Source: UBA9676 sp963741615 | Lineage (GTDB): Bacteria > Actinomycetota > Actinomycetes > Streptosporangiales > Streptosporangiaceae | DNA length: 64,000 nt | Direction of reading: 5' to 3' | Assembly (NCBI GenBank): GCA_963741615.1 | Contig: CAVUIU010000029.1 | Span: 248,001 to 312,000 of the forward strand | Program-made: the position numbers and the translations under genes | Shown here: positions 24,073 through 31,505 of the stretch, one piece after another | Layout of the letters: every line of letters begins with the position of its first letter | Numbering within the stretch: position 1 is the first letter of the stretch | Notes under the pieces: generated by a model | Told to the model about the DNA's origin: nothing | The model's input: only the letters and a program-made list of their open reading frames with translations | Database searches by the model: none

Positions 24073-24879
24073 ATGGACGCGCAATTCGGACCGCACCGGT
24101 TCAGCGCCGGCGACGGCGGCGGCAGCACCGAGTTCCGGGCGGCCCGGTTCGACGTCGCGGACCTGCGCGGCGCGCGGTTCACGGACTGTGACCTGACCGG
24201 CGTCACGATCCGGGACGGCTGGCTCGTCGACGTCAGCATCTCCGGCTACCTCAGCAACGTCACCGTCAACGGCGTCAACGTGACCGGCTTCGTCAGCGCC
24301 GAACTGGACCGGCGGCACCCGGAACGGGTGCAGTTCCGCGAGGGGCAGGACGCCGACGACTTCCGGGCGATGTGGGACACCATCGAAGGACTCTGGGCGG
24401 ACGCGGCCGGGCGGGCCGGGCGGCTGCCCGCGGCGGCGCTGACCGGGCAGGTGAACGACGAGTGGTCGTTCGCGCAGACGCTGCGCCATCTGGTGTTCAT
24501 CACCGACGCCTGGGCGAGCCGCACGGTGCTGGACGAGCCGATGCCCTACCACCCGCTCGGCCTGCCGCAGAGCTGGTACCCGCACGCGGCCGCGGCCGCG
24601 CTCGGCATCGACCTGACCGCGCAGCCCGGCTACGCCGAGATCCTGGCGGCCCGCGCGGAACGGATGGCCGTGATGCGGCGGATCCTCGCCGGCCTGACCG
24701 ATGACGACCTCGGACGAGGCTGCCAGCGCTCACCCGCTCCCGGCTACCCGGAGGAAGAGCACGCCGTGGCCGAGTGCCTCGCCGTGGTGATGGACGAGGA
24801 GATCGAGCACTACCGGTTCGCGGTCCGCGATCTGGCGGTGCTGGAAGCACGGCAAGCGGCCGGGCAGGAACGCACCTGA
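24073..24879 (+). CDS. Pentapeptide-like plus DinB-family protein
   Basis: 268 residues. Residues about 18-80 resemble a short right-handed beta helix (FRAARFDVADLRGARFTDCDLTGVTI). Residues about 100-255 form a DinB/YfiT-like four-helix bundle with metal-binding His candidates in FAQTLRHLVFITDAW and DEEIEHYRFAVRDL. DinB proteins in actinobacteria include mycothiol-dependent transferases. This combination is common in actinobacteria but its substrate is unknown. The gene lies between att copy 3 and the diverged copy 4, so it could be chromosomal cargo of an older insertion, or the original neighbour of rnpB. Confidence 0.85.
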   Translation: MDAQFGPHRFSAGDGGGSTEFRAARFDVADLRGARFTDCDLTGVTIRDGWLVDVSISGYLSNVTVNGVNVTGFVSAELDRRHPERVQFREGQDADDFRAMWDTIEGLWADAAGRAGRLPAAALTGQVNDEWSFAQTLRHLVFITDAWASRTVLDEPMPYHPLGLPQSWYPHAAAAALGIDLTAQPGYAEILAARAERMAVMRRILAGLTDDDLGRGCQRSPAPGYPEEEHAVAECLAVVMDEEIEHYRFAVRDLAVLEARQAAGQERT

Positions 24880-24914
24880 CAGAACCCGGCCCACTGGCCG
24901 GCCCGCCCGCCGCC
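24880..24914. other. Diverged att-like copy 4 after the DinB gene
   Basis: 32 of 35 bases match the rnpB 3' end. It starts one base after the DinB stop codon. No arm-like repeats flank it. It can also form a CCGGCC-centred hairpin and may simply serve as a terminator now. The 200 bp that follow up to the reductase gene hold nothing else I recognise. Confidence 0.55.
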
Positions 24915-25110
24915 GGGCCGCTGACCGGGCATGCCGGCAGCGCCGGCCGGCGGCCGGCAAGACGTTCATGACCGATCACCCGGAACTCGGCTGACGCCGT
25001 CCGGGTTGCAGATCACCGGAGGTGGACAATGGGCGCAGAGACCCAGCAGGCTGGGTGCTTGCGTGCGGTCAGGGTGATCAGCACGTCAAGGGTTTCGCTG
25101 GAGCCGCCGA

Positions 25111-26121
25111 GTGTCCCTTGTCAACCGCCAGGTGCGGCTCGCCGCCCGCCCGTCCGGGCTGCCCACGGCCAGCGACTGGCAGCTCACGAGCGAGGCGGTG
25201 CCGGTGCCGGGTCCCGGCCAGTTTGTGGTGGCGGTTTCTCACCTGTCCGTTGATCCCGCCATGCGGGGCTGGATGAACGCCGGTGCCTCCTACATCCCGC
25301 CCGTCGAGGTCGGCGCCGTCATGCGGGCCGGCGCGATCGGGACCGTCACGGCATCCGAGCATACGGGCTTCGCCGTGGGCGAGTACGTCTACGGTGTTTT
25401 CGGCGTTCAGGAGTATGCGCTGTCCGAGGGCCGGGGCGTCATCAAGCTCGATACCTCGCTCGCCGAGCCGGCGACCTATCTTGGCGCGCTCGGGATGCCC
25501 GGGCTGACCGCCTATTTCGCCCTGCTGGACGTCGGGCGGATCCGGGCGGGGGACACGGTCGTCGTCTCCGGCGCCGCCGGCGCGGTCGGCAGCGTCGCCG
25601 GCCAGATCGCCAGGATCAAGGGCTGCCGGGTCATCGGCATCGCGGGCGGCCAGGACAAATGCCGCACGGTGGTGGAGGAGTTCGGCTTCGATGCTGCCAT
25701 CGACTACAAGAGCGAGAACCTGCGGGTGGCTCTGCGCGGGCACGCGCCTGGCGGTGTCGATGTCTACCTTGACAATGTGGGCGGCGACGTCCTGGATGCG
25801 GTCCTGACGCGCTTGGCCCGCGGTGCCAGGATCATCATCTGCGGGGCGATTTCCCAGTACAACGCCGTGCAGGTGCGGGGCCCCGCCAACTACCTGGCGC
25901 TGCTGGTGGCACGGGCCTCCATGACCGGCATGCTGGTGTTCGACTACGAGGACCGGTACCCGCAGGCCATGGCCGAGCTGGCCGGCTGGTTTCGCTCCGG
26001 CCAGCTTGTCGCCCGCGAGCAGATCGTGCACGGCGGCGTCTCCGACTTCCCCGATGTGCTCCTGATGCTCTTCAGCGGGGCGAACACCGGCAAGCTCGTC
26101 CTCGCCGTCAACCGCAGCTGA
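25111..26121 (+). CDS. NADP-dependent MDR oxidoreductase (leukotriene B4 dehydrogenase/CurA type)
   Basis: 336 residues with a GTG start. The family pattern is seen in NRQVRLAARPSGLPTASDW, YLSVDPAMR-like HLSVDPAMRGWMN, GMPGLTAYFALLDVGRI, the dinucleotide motif SGAAGAVGSVAGQIARIKG and DVYLDNVGGDVLDAVL, then FDYEDRYPQAMAELAGWF. No zinc ligands are present. These enzymes reduce double bonds next to a ketone (2-alkenal or curcumin-like substrates) with NADPH. It stands alone and converges on the acyltransferase gene. Confidence 0.92.
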   Translation: MSLVNRQVRLAARPSGLPTASDWQLTSEAVPVPGPGQFVVAVSHLSVDPAMRGWMNAGASYIPPVEVGAVMRAGAIGTVTASEHTGFAVGEYVYGVFGVQEYALSEGRGVIKLDTSLAEPATYLGALGMPGLTAYFALLDVGRIRAGDTVVVSGAAGAVGSVAGQIARIKGCRVIGIAGGQDKCRTVVEEFGFDAAIDYKSENLRVALRGHAPGGVDVYLDNVGGDVLDAVLTRLARGARIIICGAISQYNAVQVRGPANYLALLVARASMTGMLVFDYEDRYPQAMAELAGWFRSGQLVAREQIVHGGVSDFPDVLLMLFSGANTGKLVLAVNRS

Positions 26122-26133
26122 GCGCTGATCCCA

Positions 26134-27573
26134 TCAGCTGGCTGCGCGCTTGCCTGCGGCCTCGAGCAACAGCCCCAGCTCGTCGGCCAGATAACCGGCG
26201 AGAGTATCGATATCGGGGACCAGTTCGCGGCAGCCCACCAGCCCGAAGTGCAGTTTTCCGAGGTAACCAACCACGGTGATGTTCAGGCCCTGGCCATCGG
26301 TGACCACCGACAGCGGGTAGTGCGCCAGCAGCCTGGCCCCGCAGAGGTAGACAGGCACGTTCGGCCCGGGGACGTTTGAGATGCAGATGTTGAACGGCGG
26401 CAGCCGGTGCAGCAGGCCGGTGGCGAACACCACGCGGGCCGCGCGCGCGGTCAGCGCCGGCGGGGCGAAGTCGCTGACCTGATCCACCAGGCCCTGCGGG
26501 ATCGCCGCCTGCTGGGCCTTCGCGACTCGTGTCGCGGAATGCACGATCTCCAGCCGCCGGCCGGGGTCGGTGACCTGCGTGGGAAGCGTGGCCAGCATTG
26601 CCGACACCTTGTTTCCCAGCGCACCCCTGCTGGCGGGGTCACGCACCGACACCGGGATCATCGCGACCAGCGGCTGGCCGGGCAGCGCGTCGCGATCTGC
26701 GAGCCATCGCCGCAAGGCACCAGCGCACATCGCCATCACGACATCATTGACCGAGACGCCGAAAGCATTCTTCACCGCCTTGACGCTGTCCAGTTCCACG
26801 CTGCGCAGGGCGATCCTGCGGTGCGGCGTGATCGGCTTGTTGAACGGTGTCGCCGGGGCGCGGCCCGGCACGGTCGAGATCACCCCGCCGTCGCCGCGGT
26901 TCAGCCCGAGCATGCCGCCAACCAGCGTTCTCACCGCCGGCGCCAGCGTAGGCAGGACACGGACCAGCTCATTGGTGATGCGCACGGTCTGGACCGGCCG
27001 CCACGCCAGCCGGGCGACCGCCAGCACCGCCAGCACCGGCAGGCCCGGCGGGCTGGCCGGCCGGAACGGCCCGGCGGCTTGCAGTTCACGCCCGCCCGGA
27101 GCGAGGTCAAGCAGGACGGTGAGCAGCTCCGCACCAGACGCGCCATCGATCGCGGAATGGTGGATCTTCGTATAGACGGCGGCACGCTTCCTGGCCAGGC
27201 CCGTGATCAGGTAGATCTCCCACAACGGGCGGCTCCGGTCGAGCGGCCTGGCGTGCAGTCGGCTGACCTGTTCGGTCAGCTGAGCGTCCGACCCCGGACG
27301 GGGCAGCGCGATTTCGCGGATGTGGTATTCAATGTCGAAGTCGGCATCGTCAACCCAGTAGGGCTGGTCCAGGCCAAGCGGCACATTCAGCAGCTTGCGC
27401 CGGAGCACCGGCACCAGCGGCAGCCGCTCGGCCAGCACCTCGGTCAGCCGGGCCAGGGTCAGCGGCTTGGGTGCACCGCTGGGATCCAGCACGCACAGCC
27501 CCCCGACATGGCCGGTTGTGTTGGCTGTTTCGAGAGCGAGGAAGGAGGCGTCCAATCCCGTGAGTTGCTGCAT
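26134..27573 (-). CDS. WS/DGAT-type O-acyltransferase (wax ester/triacylglycerol synthase)
   Basis: 479 residues, the normal length. It starts QLTGLDASFLALETANTTGHVGGL and has the catalytic HHSAIDGASG near residue 145 (HHxxxDG), then NDVVMAMCAGALRRWL and the C-terminal NVPGPNVPVYLCGARL and GLNITVVGYLGKLHFGLVG. It joins an acyl-CoA to a fatty alcohol or diacylglycerol, making storage lipid, and acts at the inner membrane face. Actinobacteria often carry many copies. It is a single gene here, divergent from endonuclease III. Confidence 0.95.
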   Translation of the reverse strand: MQQLTGLDASFLALETANTTGHVGGLCVLDPSGAPKPLTLARLTEVLAERLPLVPVLRRKLLNVPLGLDQPYWVDDADFDIEYHIREIALPRPGSDAQLTEQVSRLHARPLDRSRPLWEIYLITGLARKRAAVYTKIHHSAIDGASGAELLTVLLDLAPGGRELQAAGPFRPASPPGLPVLAVLAVARLAWRPVQTVRITNELVRVLPTLAPAVRTLVGGMLGLNRGDGGVISTVPGRAPATPFNKPITPHRRIALRSVELDSVKAVKNAFGVSVNDVVMAMCAGALRRWLADRDALPGQPLVAMIPVSVRDPASRGALGNKVSAMLATLPTQVTDPGRRLEIVHSATRVAKAQQAAIPQGLVDQVSDFAPPALTARAARVVFATGLLHRLPPFNICISNVPGPNVPVYLCGARLLAHYPLSVVTDGQGLNITVVGYLGKLHFGLVGCRELVPDIDTLAGYLADELGLLLEAAGKRAAS

Positions 27574-27668
27574 TTCCAGTTGCTCCTCGGCCTGCCCTGG
27601 GGTGAAAAGCGCGTACCAGCAGGCTAAGGCCCGCCGGGATCGCCCATGAGGGCTGCCAGGAGCGGTCC

Positions 27669-28400
27669 ATGACGGCGCCGGGTCCCGAGAGCGTCAGGGC
27701 GGTGCAGCGCCGGCTCCGGGCCTACCAGGGCGCGTTCATCCCCAAGCCGGTGCTGCCGGTCATCGACGAGGTCGTTGCGACCGTCCTGTCCCAGCACACC
27801 TCGGATGTCAACTCCGGGCGGGCGTTCGCCCAGCTGACGCAGAGCTTCCCCACCTGGGAACAGGTCGCGGACGCGCCCGCTGAGCAGGTAGCCGGCGCGA
27901 TCCGCTGCGGCGGCATTGCCGACCAGAAGGCGCACCGGATCCAGCAGATCCTGACCGCCGTCCAGCAGCGTGAAGGCCGCATCGACCTCGGCCGGCTGCG
28001 TGATCTCGATGATGCGGCGGCAGAGGCGTATCTCCTCTCCCTGCCCGGCGTGGGCCCGAAGACAGCCGCATGCGTGCTCGTCTTCTCCCTGGGGCGCGCC
28101 GCGTTCCCCGTCGACACCCACGTCCATCGTGTCGCCACCAGGCTCGGGTGGATCCCGGCGAACACGGCCGCGGACAAGGCGCACCGGCTCCTCGCGCCGC
28201 GGGTGCCACCCGGCATCCGGTACGACCTGCACGTCGCCATGATCACCCACGGGCGTACGTTCTGCCGGGCGCGGCGGCCACGCTGTGACGCATGCGTGCT
28301 GCTCGACCTGTGCGCTTACGGCACGGCCGCAGCTGGGAAGCAGCCCGCAAGCACCAGCGCAACGCATGCTCCGCGGCAGCCGGCCCGGAACATCCGGTGA
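27669..28400 (+). CDS. Endonuclease III / HhH-GPD DNA glycosylase
   Basis: 243 residues. It has the helix-hairpin-helix LLSLPGVGPKTAACVLVF with the catalytic Lys, the catalytic Asp in PVDTHVHRVATRLG, and the 4Fe-4S cluster motif CRARRPRCDACVLLDLC (C-x6-C-x2-C-x5-C). The N-terminal VIDEVVATVLSQHTSDVN is the usual first helix. It removes oxidised pyrimidines or acts on mismatches in base-excision repair. The last 25 residues are a variable tail. This is probably a second Nth-type glycosylase and not the main one, as its family branch is the shorter Pdg/Nth2 type; that point is an inference. Confidence 0.9.
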   Translation: MTAPGPESVRAVQRRLRAYQGAFIPKPVLPVIDEVVATVLSQHTSDVNSGRAFAQLTQSFPTWEQVADAPAEQVAGAIRCGGIADQKAHRIQQILTAVQQREGRIDLGRLRDLDDAAAEAYLLSLPGVGPKTAACVLVFSLGRAAFPVDTHVHRVATRLGWIPANTAADKAHRLLAPRVPPGIRYDLHVAMITHGRTFCRARRPRCDACVLLDLCAYGTAAAGKQPASTSATHAPRQPARNIR

Positions 28401-28479
28401 GCACCGGGCGCCGCATCCTGAGTGTCCGAATCGGCGAGCCTTCAACTACATTCGATGGCTCGCTCCCATAGTTAGTGAT

Positions 28480-29220
28480 ATGGACCAGAACCGGCGGGGA
28501 AAGGCTGGCCAGCCCCGCGGCGCGCGTGCCCACCCCGCGAAGATCTCGCCTGCCACCTACTGGCGGCGCCGGGTGCTCGTCCTTGCCGTGGGCATCGGGC
28601 TGCTCACCGGCCTCAGCTGGGCGGCGAACGGGATGCTCGCCGCTCGCTCAACGGCAGACCAGGCCGGCCACACTGGCCGCACGGAAGCAGCGGGTTCCAC
28701 CCCGGCGCACGTGGAACGCACGCCCTCCGGGCCGTCGCCTTCGCCAAGCCCGAGCAAGAGCCCAGTACCGTCACCGCACGCGAGCACGGTGCAGTCACAT
28801 GCTTCTGGGCGGGCACCGGCTTGTGCCCCGGCAGACGTGACACTTCGCCTTTCGTCCCCGCAGTACTGGTACCAAATGGGCAAGACGCCCCGATTCATCG
28901 TGCACGCTATCTCCCAGAACAACCGGCCCTGCCGTTTCAATATGGGCACCAAGTTCGTGTCAGTGGTCATTGCCGCTCATGGCCGGCGCGTCTGGAGTTC
29001 GGCGGATTGCGTGAGTGGCGGCGGGTCCAACATGATCGTTCTCACTGGCACGCCAGCCGTTGTTCGTGTCTCCTGGGACCGCAGGACCTCGTCACCGGGC
29101 TGCGGTGGCACCGGGCCGCTGGCGCGTCCGGGGGAATACCAGGTCACGGCCGTCGCTGGCCACCTGCACAGCGCAACTGTGAACGTTGTGCTCGGTGCCC
29201 AGGGGGCATCCGGGCCCTGA
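28480..29220 (+). CDS. Membrane-anchored extracytoplasmic protein, function unknown
   Basis: 246 residues from the ATG at 28480; an open frame continues further upstream but overlaps endonuclease III. A basic N-terminus precedes one membrane helix (about 30-50, RVLVLAVGIGLLTGLSWAA), a Ser/Pro-rich linker with three SPSPS repeats (about 78-110) and a beta-rich domain of about 130 residues with four Cys (CAPADVTLRL, NRPCRFNMG, ADCVSGGG, PGCGGTGP) that may form two disulfides. This layout resembles actinobacterial secreted DUF4232-like domains, but I am not sure of the match. No operon partner. Confidence 0.72.
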   Translation: MDQNRRGKAGQPRGARAHPAKISPATYWRRRVLVLAVGIGLLTGLSWAANGMLAARSTADQAGHTGRTEAAGSTPAHVERTPSGPSPSPSPSKSPVPSPHASTVQSHASGRAPACAPADVTLRLSSPQYWYQMGKTPRFIVHAISQNNRPCRFNMGTKFVSVVIAAHGRRVWSSADCVSGGGSNMIVLTGTPAVVRVSWDRRTSSPGCGGTGPLARPGEYQVTAVAGHLHSATVNVVLGAQGASGP

Positions 29221-30008
29221 GCCCATCCGCATCCCGGACGTGCCGCTGCCGGGGAGCGCAGAAGCTTACGGTGGCATCCGCATCACGGCGGGTATCCAAG
29301 GATCCATCCGGCGGCGGCACCGCACGGACCGCGCCGCGGGCCGGAGCCGGCCAGACCTCCGCCGCGTCGCCTCTGCGGCTGGCTGCCTGGCGATTTTTTC
29401 CACCGGCCTGTCTGTGCACGAACCTGTGGATGACTTGTGCAGAAACGCGGCGGATCTGTGCGCAACGTGAGGATAACGCTGTGGACTCCGGGAAAGCCGC
29501 ACGCCTGCCGCGACTGTTACCTGGGAGATCGCCCTCCACACCCTGTGTACGAACAAACATGGAAGAATATCCACAAGGATTGTTATGTCGGCTTATAAGA
29601 TGATCAAAAGTTTACCGGATGTTTATCCTATCGTGATCTACGGCGGGAACGGTGGGGATTCGAGACCAGCGGGCTGAGCCTGGACACTGACGGGGAGGAT
29701 AATTGTCATGATGTTGCATAAACACCGCAGGGAAGCCGCTGCCTGCCTTGGGATATACCCAAACTCCCTGCACCCCGGACGATAATCAGCTTCGCTGGAG
29801 CGGTGATTATCTGCTGGCCATCCAGCCGCTTCTATGACCGTAATTTCAAGGCAATGAGGCCGGATCTCGATACGGCCCACGGATAGCCGCGGAGCATCAC
29901 CCTCCCACGGGTGCGCATGCCGCTAAAGGGCGGTTTAAGGGCGTTCCCGGCACATGCAGATCACGGTTGTAGGACAGCTGCCCACAGGTGTTGCGTCGGA
30001 GGTGACGC
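29221..30008. other. AT-richer intergenic region with DnaA-box-like words
   Basis: 788 bp without a convincing gene, clearly richer in A/T than the surroundings between about 29390 and 29880. It contains ATATCCACA (one mismatch to the DnaA box TTATCCACA), TGTGGATGA, TGTGGACTC and several TGTGC words between 29410 and 29580, and a later inverted repeat. It may be a large regulatory region, a DnaA-titrating site, or an insertion of foreign DNA. No dnaA, dnaN or plasmid replication gene is nearby, so it is unlikely to be the chromosome origin. Confidence 0.45.
29781..29811. repeat. 8-bp perfect inverted repeat with 15-bp spacer
   Basis: GATAATCA at 29781-29788 and TGATTATC at 29804-29811. The AT-rich symmetric arms fit a dimeric regulator site more than a terminator. 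The nearest gene start is about 200 bp downstream. Confidence 0.5.
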
Positions 30009-30905
30009 ATGAAGGTCGAGACCGAGAACGCGGTCGCGGTTGCCATGGACTGGCTCGCCCAGTTGCGTGAAGACGGCCATGCCGAGCCGCCATCGGATGC
30101 CGAGGACAAACCGGGCGCAACCGCTGTGCCCGCGCCCCCTGGGCCGCCCGCGCCGCCCGCCGTGTGGGCGCCGGCCCCGGTCCCTGCGCCACGCGCCGTG
30201 GCCGCGCCGGCAGCTGTGCCCACGCCGCCCGCTGTGTGGGCGCCGGCCGCGGTCCCCGCGCCGCCCGCCGCGGCCGCGCCGTCGGCCGTGCCTGCGCCGC
30301 CCGCGCCGTCGGCCGTGCCCGCGCCGCCCGCCGCCTGGGCGCCGGCCCCGGTCCCCGCGCCACGCGCCACGGCCGCGCCGCCCGCCGTGTGGGCGCCGTC
30401 TGCTGTCCCCGCGCGGCCTGCTGCGGCCGCGCCGCCCGCCAGCACGTCCCACCGCGCGGCCGGGAGGGGTGCCGGCGTTGCGGTCACCGAGCGGGCGGCG
30501 ATCGGCGACGAGCTGCGGATACCTATCGCGTGGTGCGAGATGGGTGCGTGCATATCGCACCACGCGGACCCGCTGGCGCTCGGCGAGGCGGACAACCGCG
30601 CCCGTGCGATCGCAGCAGGGTGGCGGGTCGATGCGCTGAGGCGGCTCGCCTGCCCGAGATGCCAGCAGAGCGACGCGTGGTTCTGGACCGCCCATCCGGT
30701 CGTGCTCTGGGACCGGGACACGTCTCTCATCAGGACCGCCCTGATGGCCGCGGCCGCGCGGGATGCCGCCACCACCGGTCGGCTGGCCCCGCGCGGCCAG
30801 CCGGCCATGGACCCGTCGCAGGCCCGGGGCCGGCATCGGGAACACCCCGGCGGCTCCGGCCGTGCCACGCGGGAGGGGAGTCGTGGCAGCGATCCAGCCA
30901 TGTGA
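30009..30905 (+). CDS. Pro/Ala-rich protein with C-terminal CxxC domain
   Basis: 298 residues. GGAGGTGACGC precedes the ATG at 30009. A short N-terminal helix (VAVAMDWLAQLRE) is followed by a low-complexity stretch of about 120 residues built from repeats of PAPPAVWAPA and PAPRA. Then comes a folded part (about 155-240) with IPIAWCEMGACISHHADP and LACPRCQQSDAWFWTA, Cys/His-rich and possibly metal binding. The tail is basic. The gene overlaps the ATP-binding protein gene by 23 bp and is probably its regulatory partner. I do not recognise the folded domain. The repeat region is read in this frame because the folded domain lies in the same frame. Confidence 0.72.
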   Translation: MKVETENAVAVAMDWLAQLREDGHAEPPSDAEDKPGATAVPAPPGPPAPPAVWAPAPVPAPRAVAAPAAVPTPPAVWAPAAVPAPPAAAAPSAVPAPPAPSAVPAPPAAWAPAPVPAPRATAAPPAVWAPSAVPARPAAAAPPASTSHRAAGRGAGVAVTERAAIGDELRIPIAWCEMGACISHHADPLALGEADNRARAIAAGWRVDALRRLACPRCQQSDAWFWTAHPVVLWDRDTSLIRTALMAAAARDAATTGRLAPRGQPAMDPSQARGRHREHPGGSGRATREGSRGSDPAM

Positions 30906-31467
30906 CCGCGACGTGCTTGAGCCCGGGGCACTGGCAGCGGCGGCAGTCGGGACGCCGGGCTGCCACTGGCTGGCACCAGCAGTCGAGATGGCCATCCTGG
31001 CGAGCGGGGATTGGCCCCTCTCCCCGGATTTCGCCCCGATCCGCTGGACCTGCTTTCCGGGGAGCACCACCCCCGGGCCTGGAGTGGACGCCACCGGGGT
31101 CCGCGCTGCGCGGGATTTCACCGTCACCACCTTGCAGCGGTGGGGCGTGGCGGAACGCTGCGAGGACATCGCGATCGTCGTGTCTGAGTTGCTGACCAAC
31201 GCGTTGCGGCACGCGCTGCCGGCTTCCGGCGGCACCTGCGGGTGGCCGGTCCGGCTAGGCCTGCTTCAGCCCGGGCGGTTCGTGGTCTGTGCGGTCGCGG
31301 ACCCCAGCAGGGCCGCTCCGGTCCCCCAGCAGCCGGGGCATCTCGGCGAGACCGGCCGGGGCCTGCACGTCATCGCCGCGCTCAGCGACCAGTGGGGCTA
31401 CACCGTCCCGACCGACATGGGAAAGGTCCTGTGGGCGATGTTCTCGGCACGGCAGCCCGCGGCGTGA
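30883..31467 (+). CDS. ATP-binding protein, RsbW-like HATPase regulator
   Basis: 194 residues from the GTG at 30883, which follows GGGAGGGGAG. The N-terminal 60 residues are not recognised. The HATPase fold starts at VRAARDFTVTTLQRWGV and carries the N box VVSELLTNALRHALP, then CAVADPSRAAP and the G2-like GETGRGLHVIAALSDQWGY. This is the anti-sigma-factor kinase type common in actinobacteria, which binds ATP and regulates sigma factors or anti-anti-sigma proteins. No STAS-domain partner is visible; the overlapping upstream protein may fill that role. Confidence 0.9.
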   Translation: MAAIQPCDRDVLEPGALAAAAVGTPGCHWLAPAVEMAILASGDWPLSPDFAPIRWTCFPGSTTPGPGVDATGVRAARDFTVTTLQRWGVAERCEDIAIVVSELLTNALRHALPASGGTCGWPVRLGLLQPGRFVVCAVADPSRAAPVPQQPGHLGETGRGLHVIAALSDQWGYTVPTDMGKVLWAMFSARQPAA

Positions 31468-31505
31468 GGCGCCCGAGCCGCATGGCCGCAGGCCCCCGTG
31501 CCGCA

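Noticed and set aside
29221..30008. Chromosome replication origin
   Set aside because: DnaA-box-like words occur, but no dnaA, dnaN, rpmH, parA or parB gene is near, and only two boxes are close to consensus.
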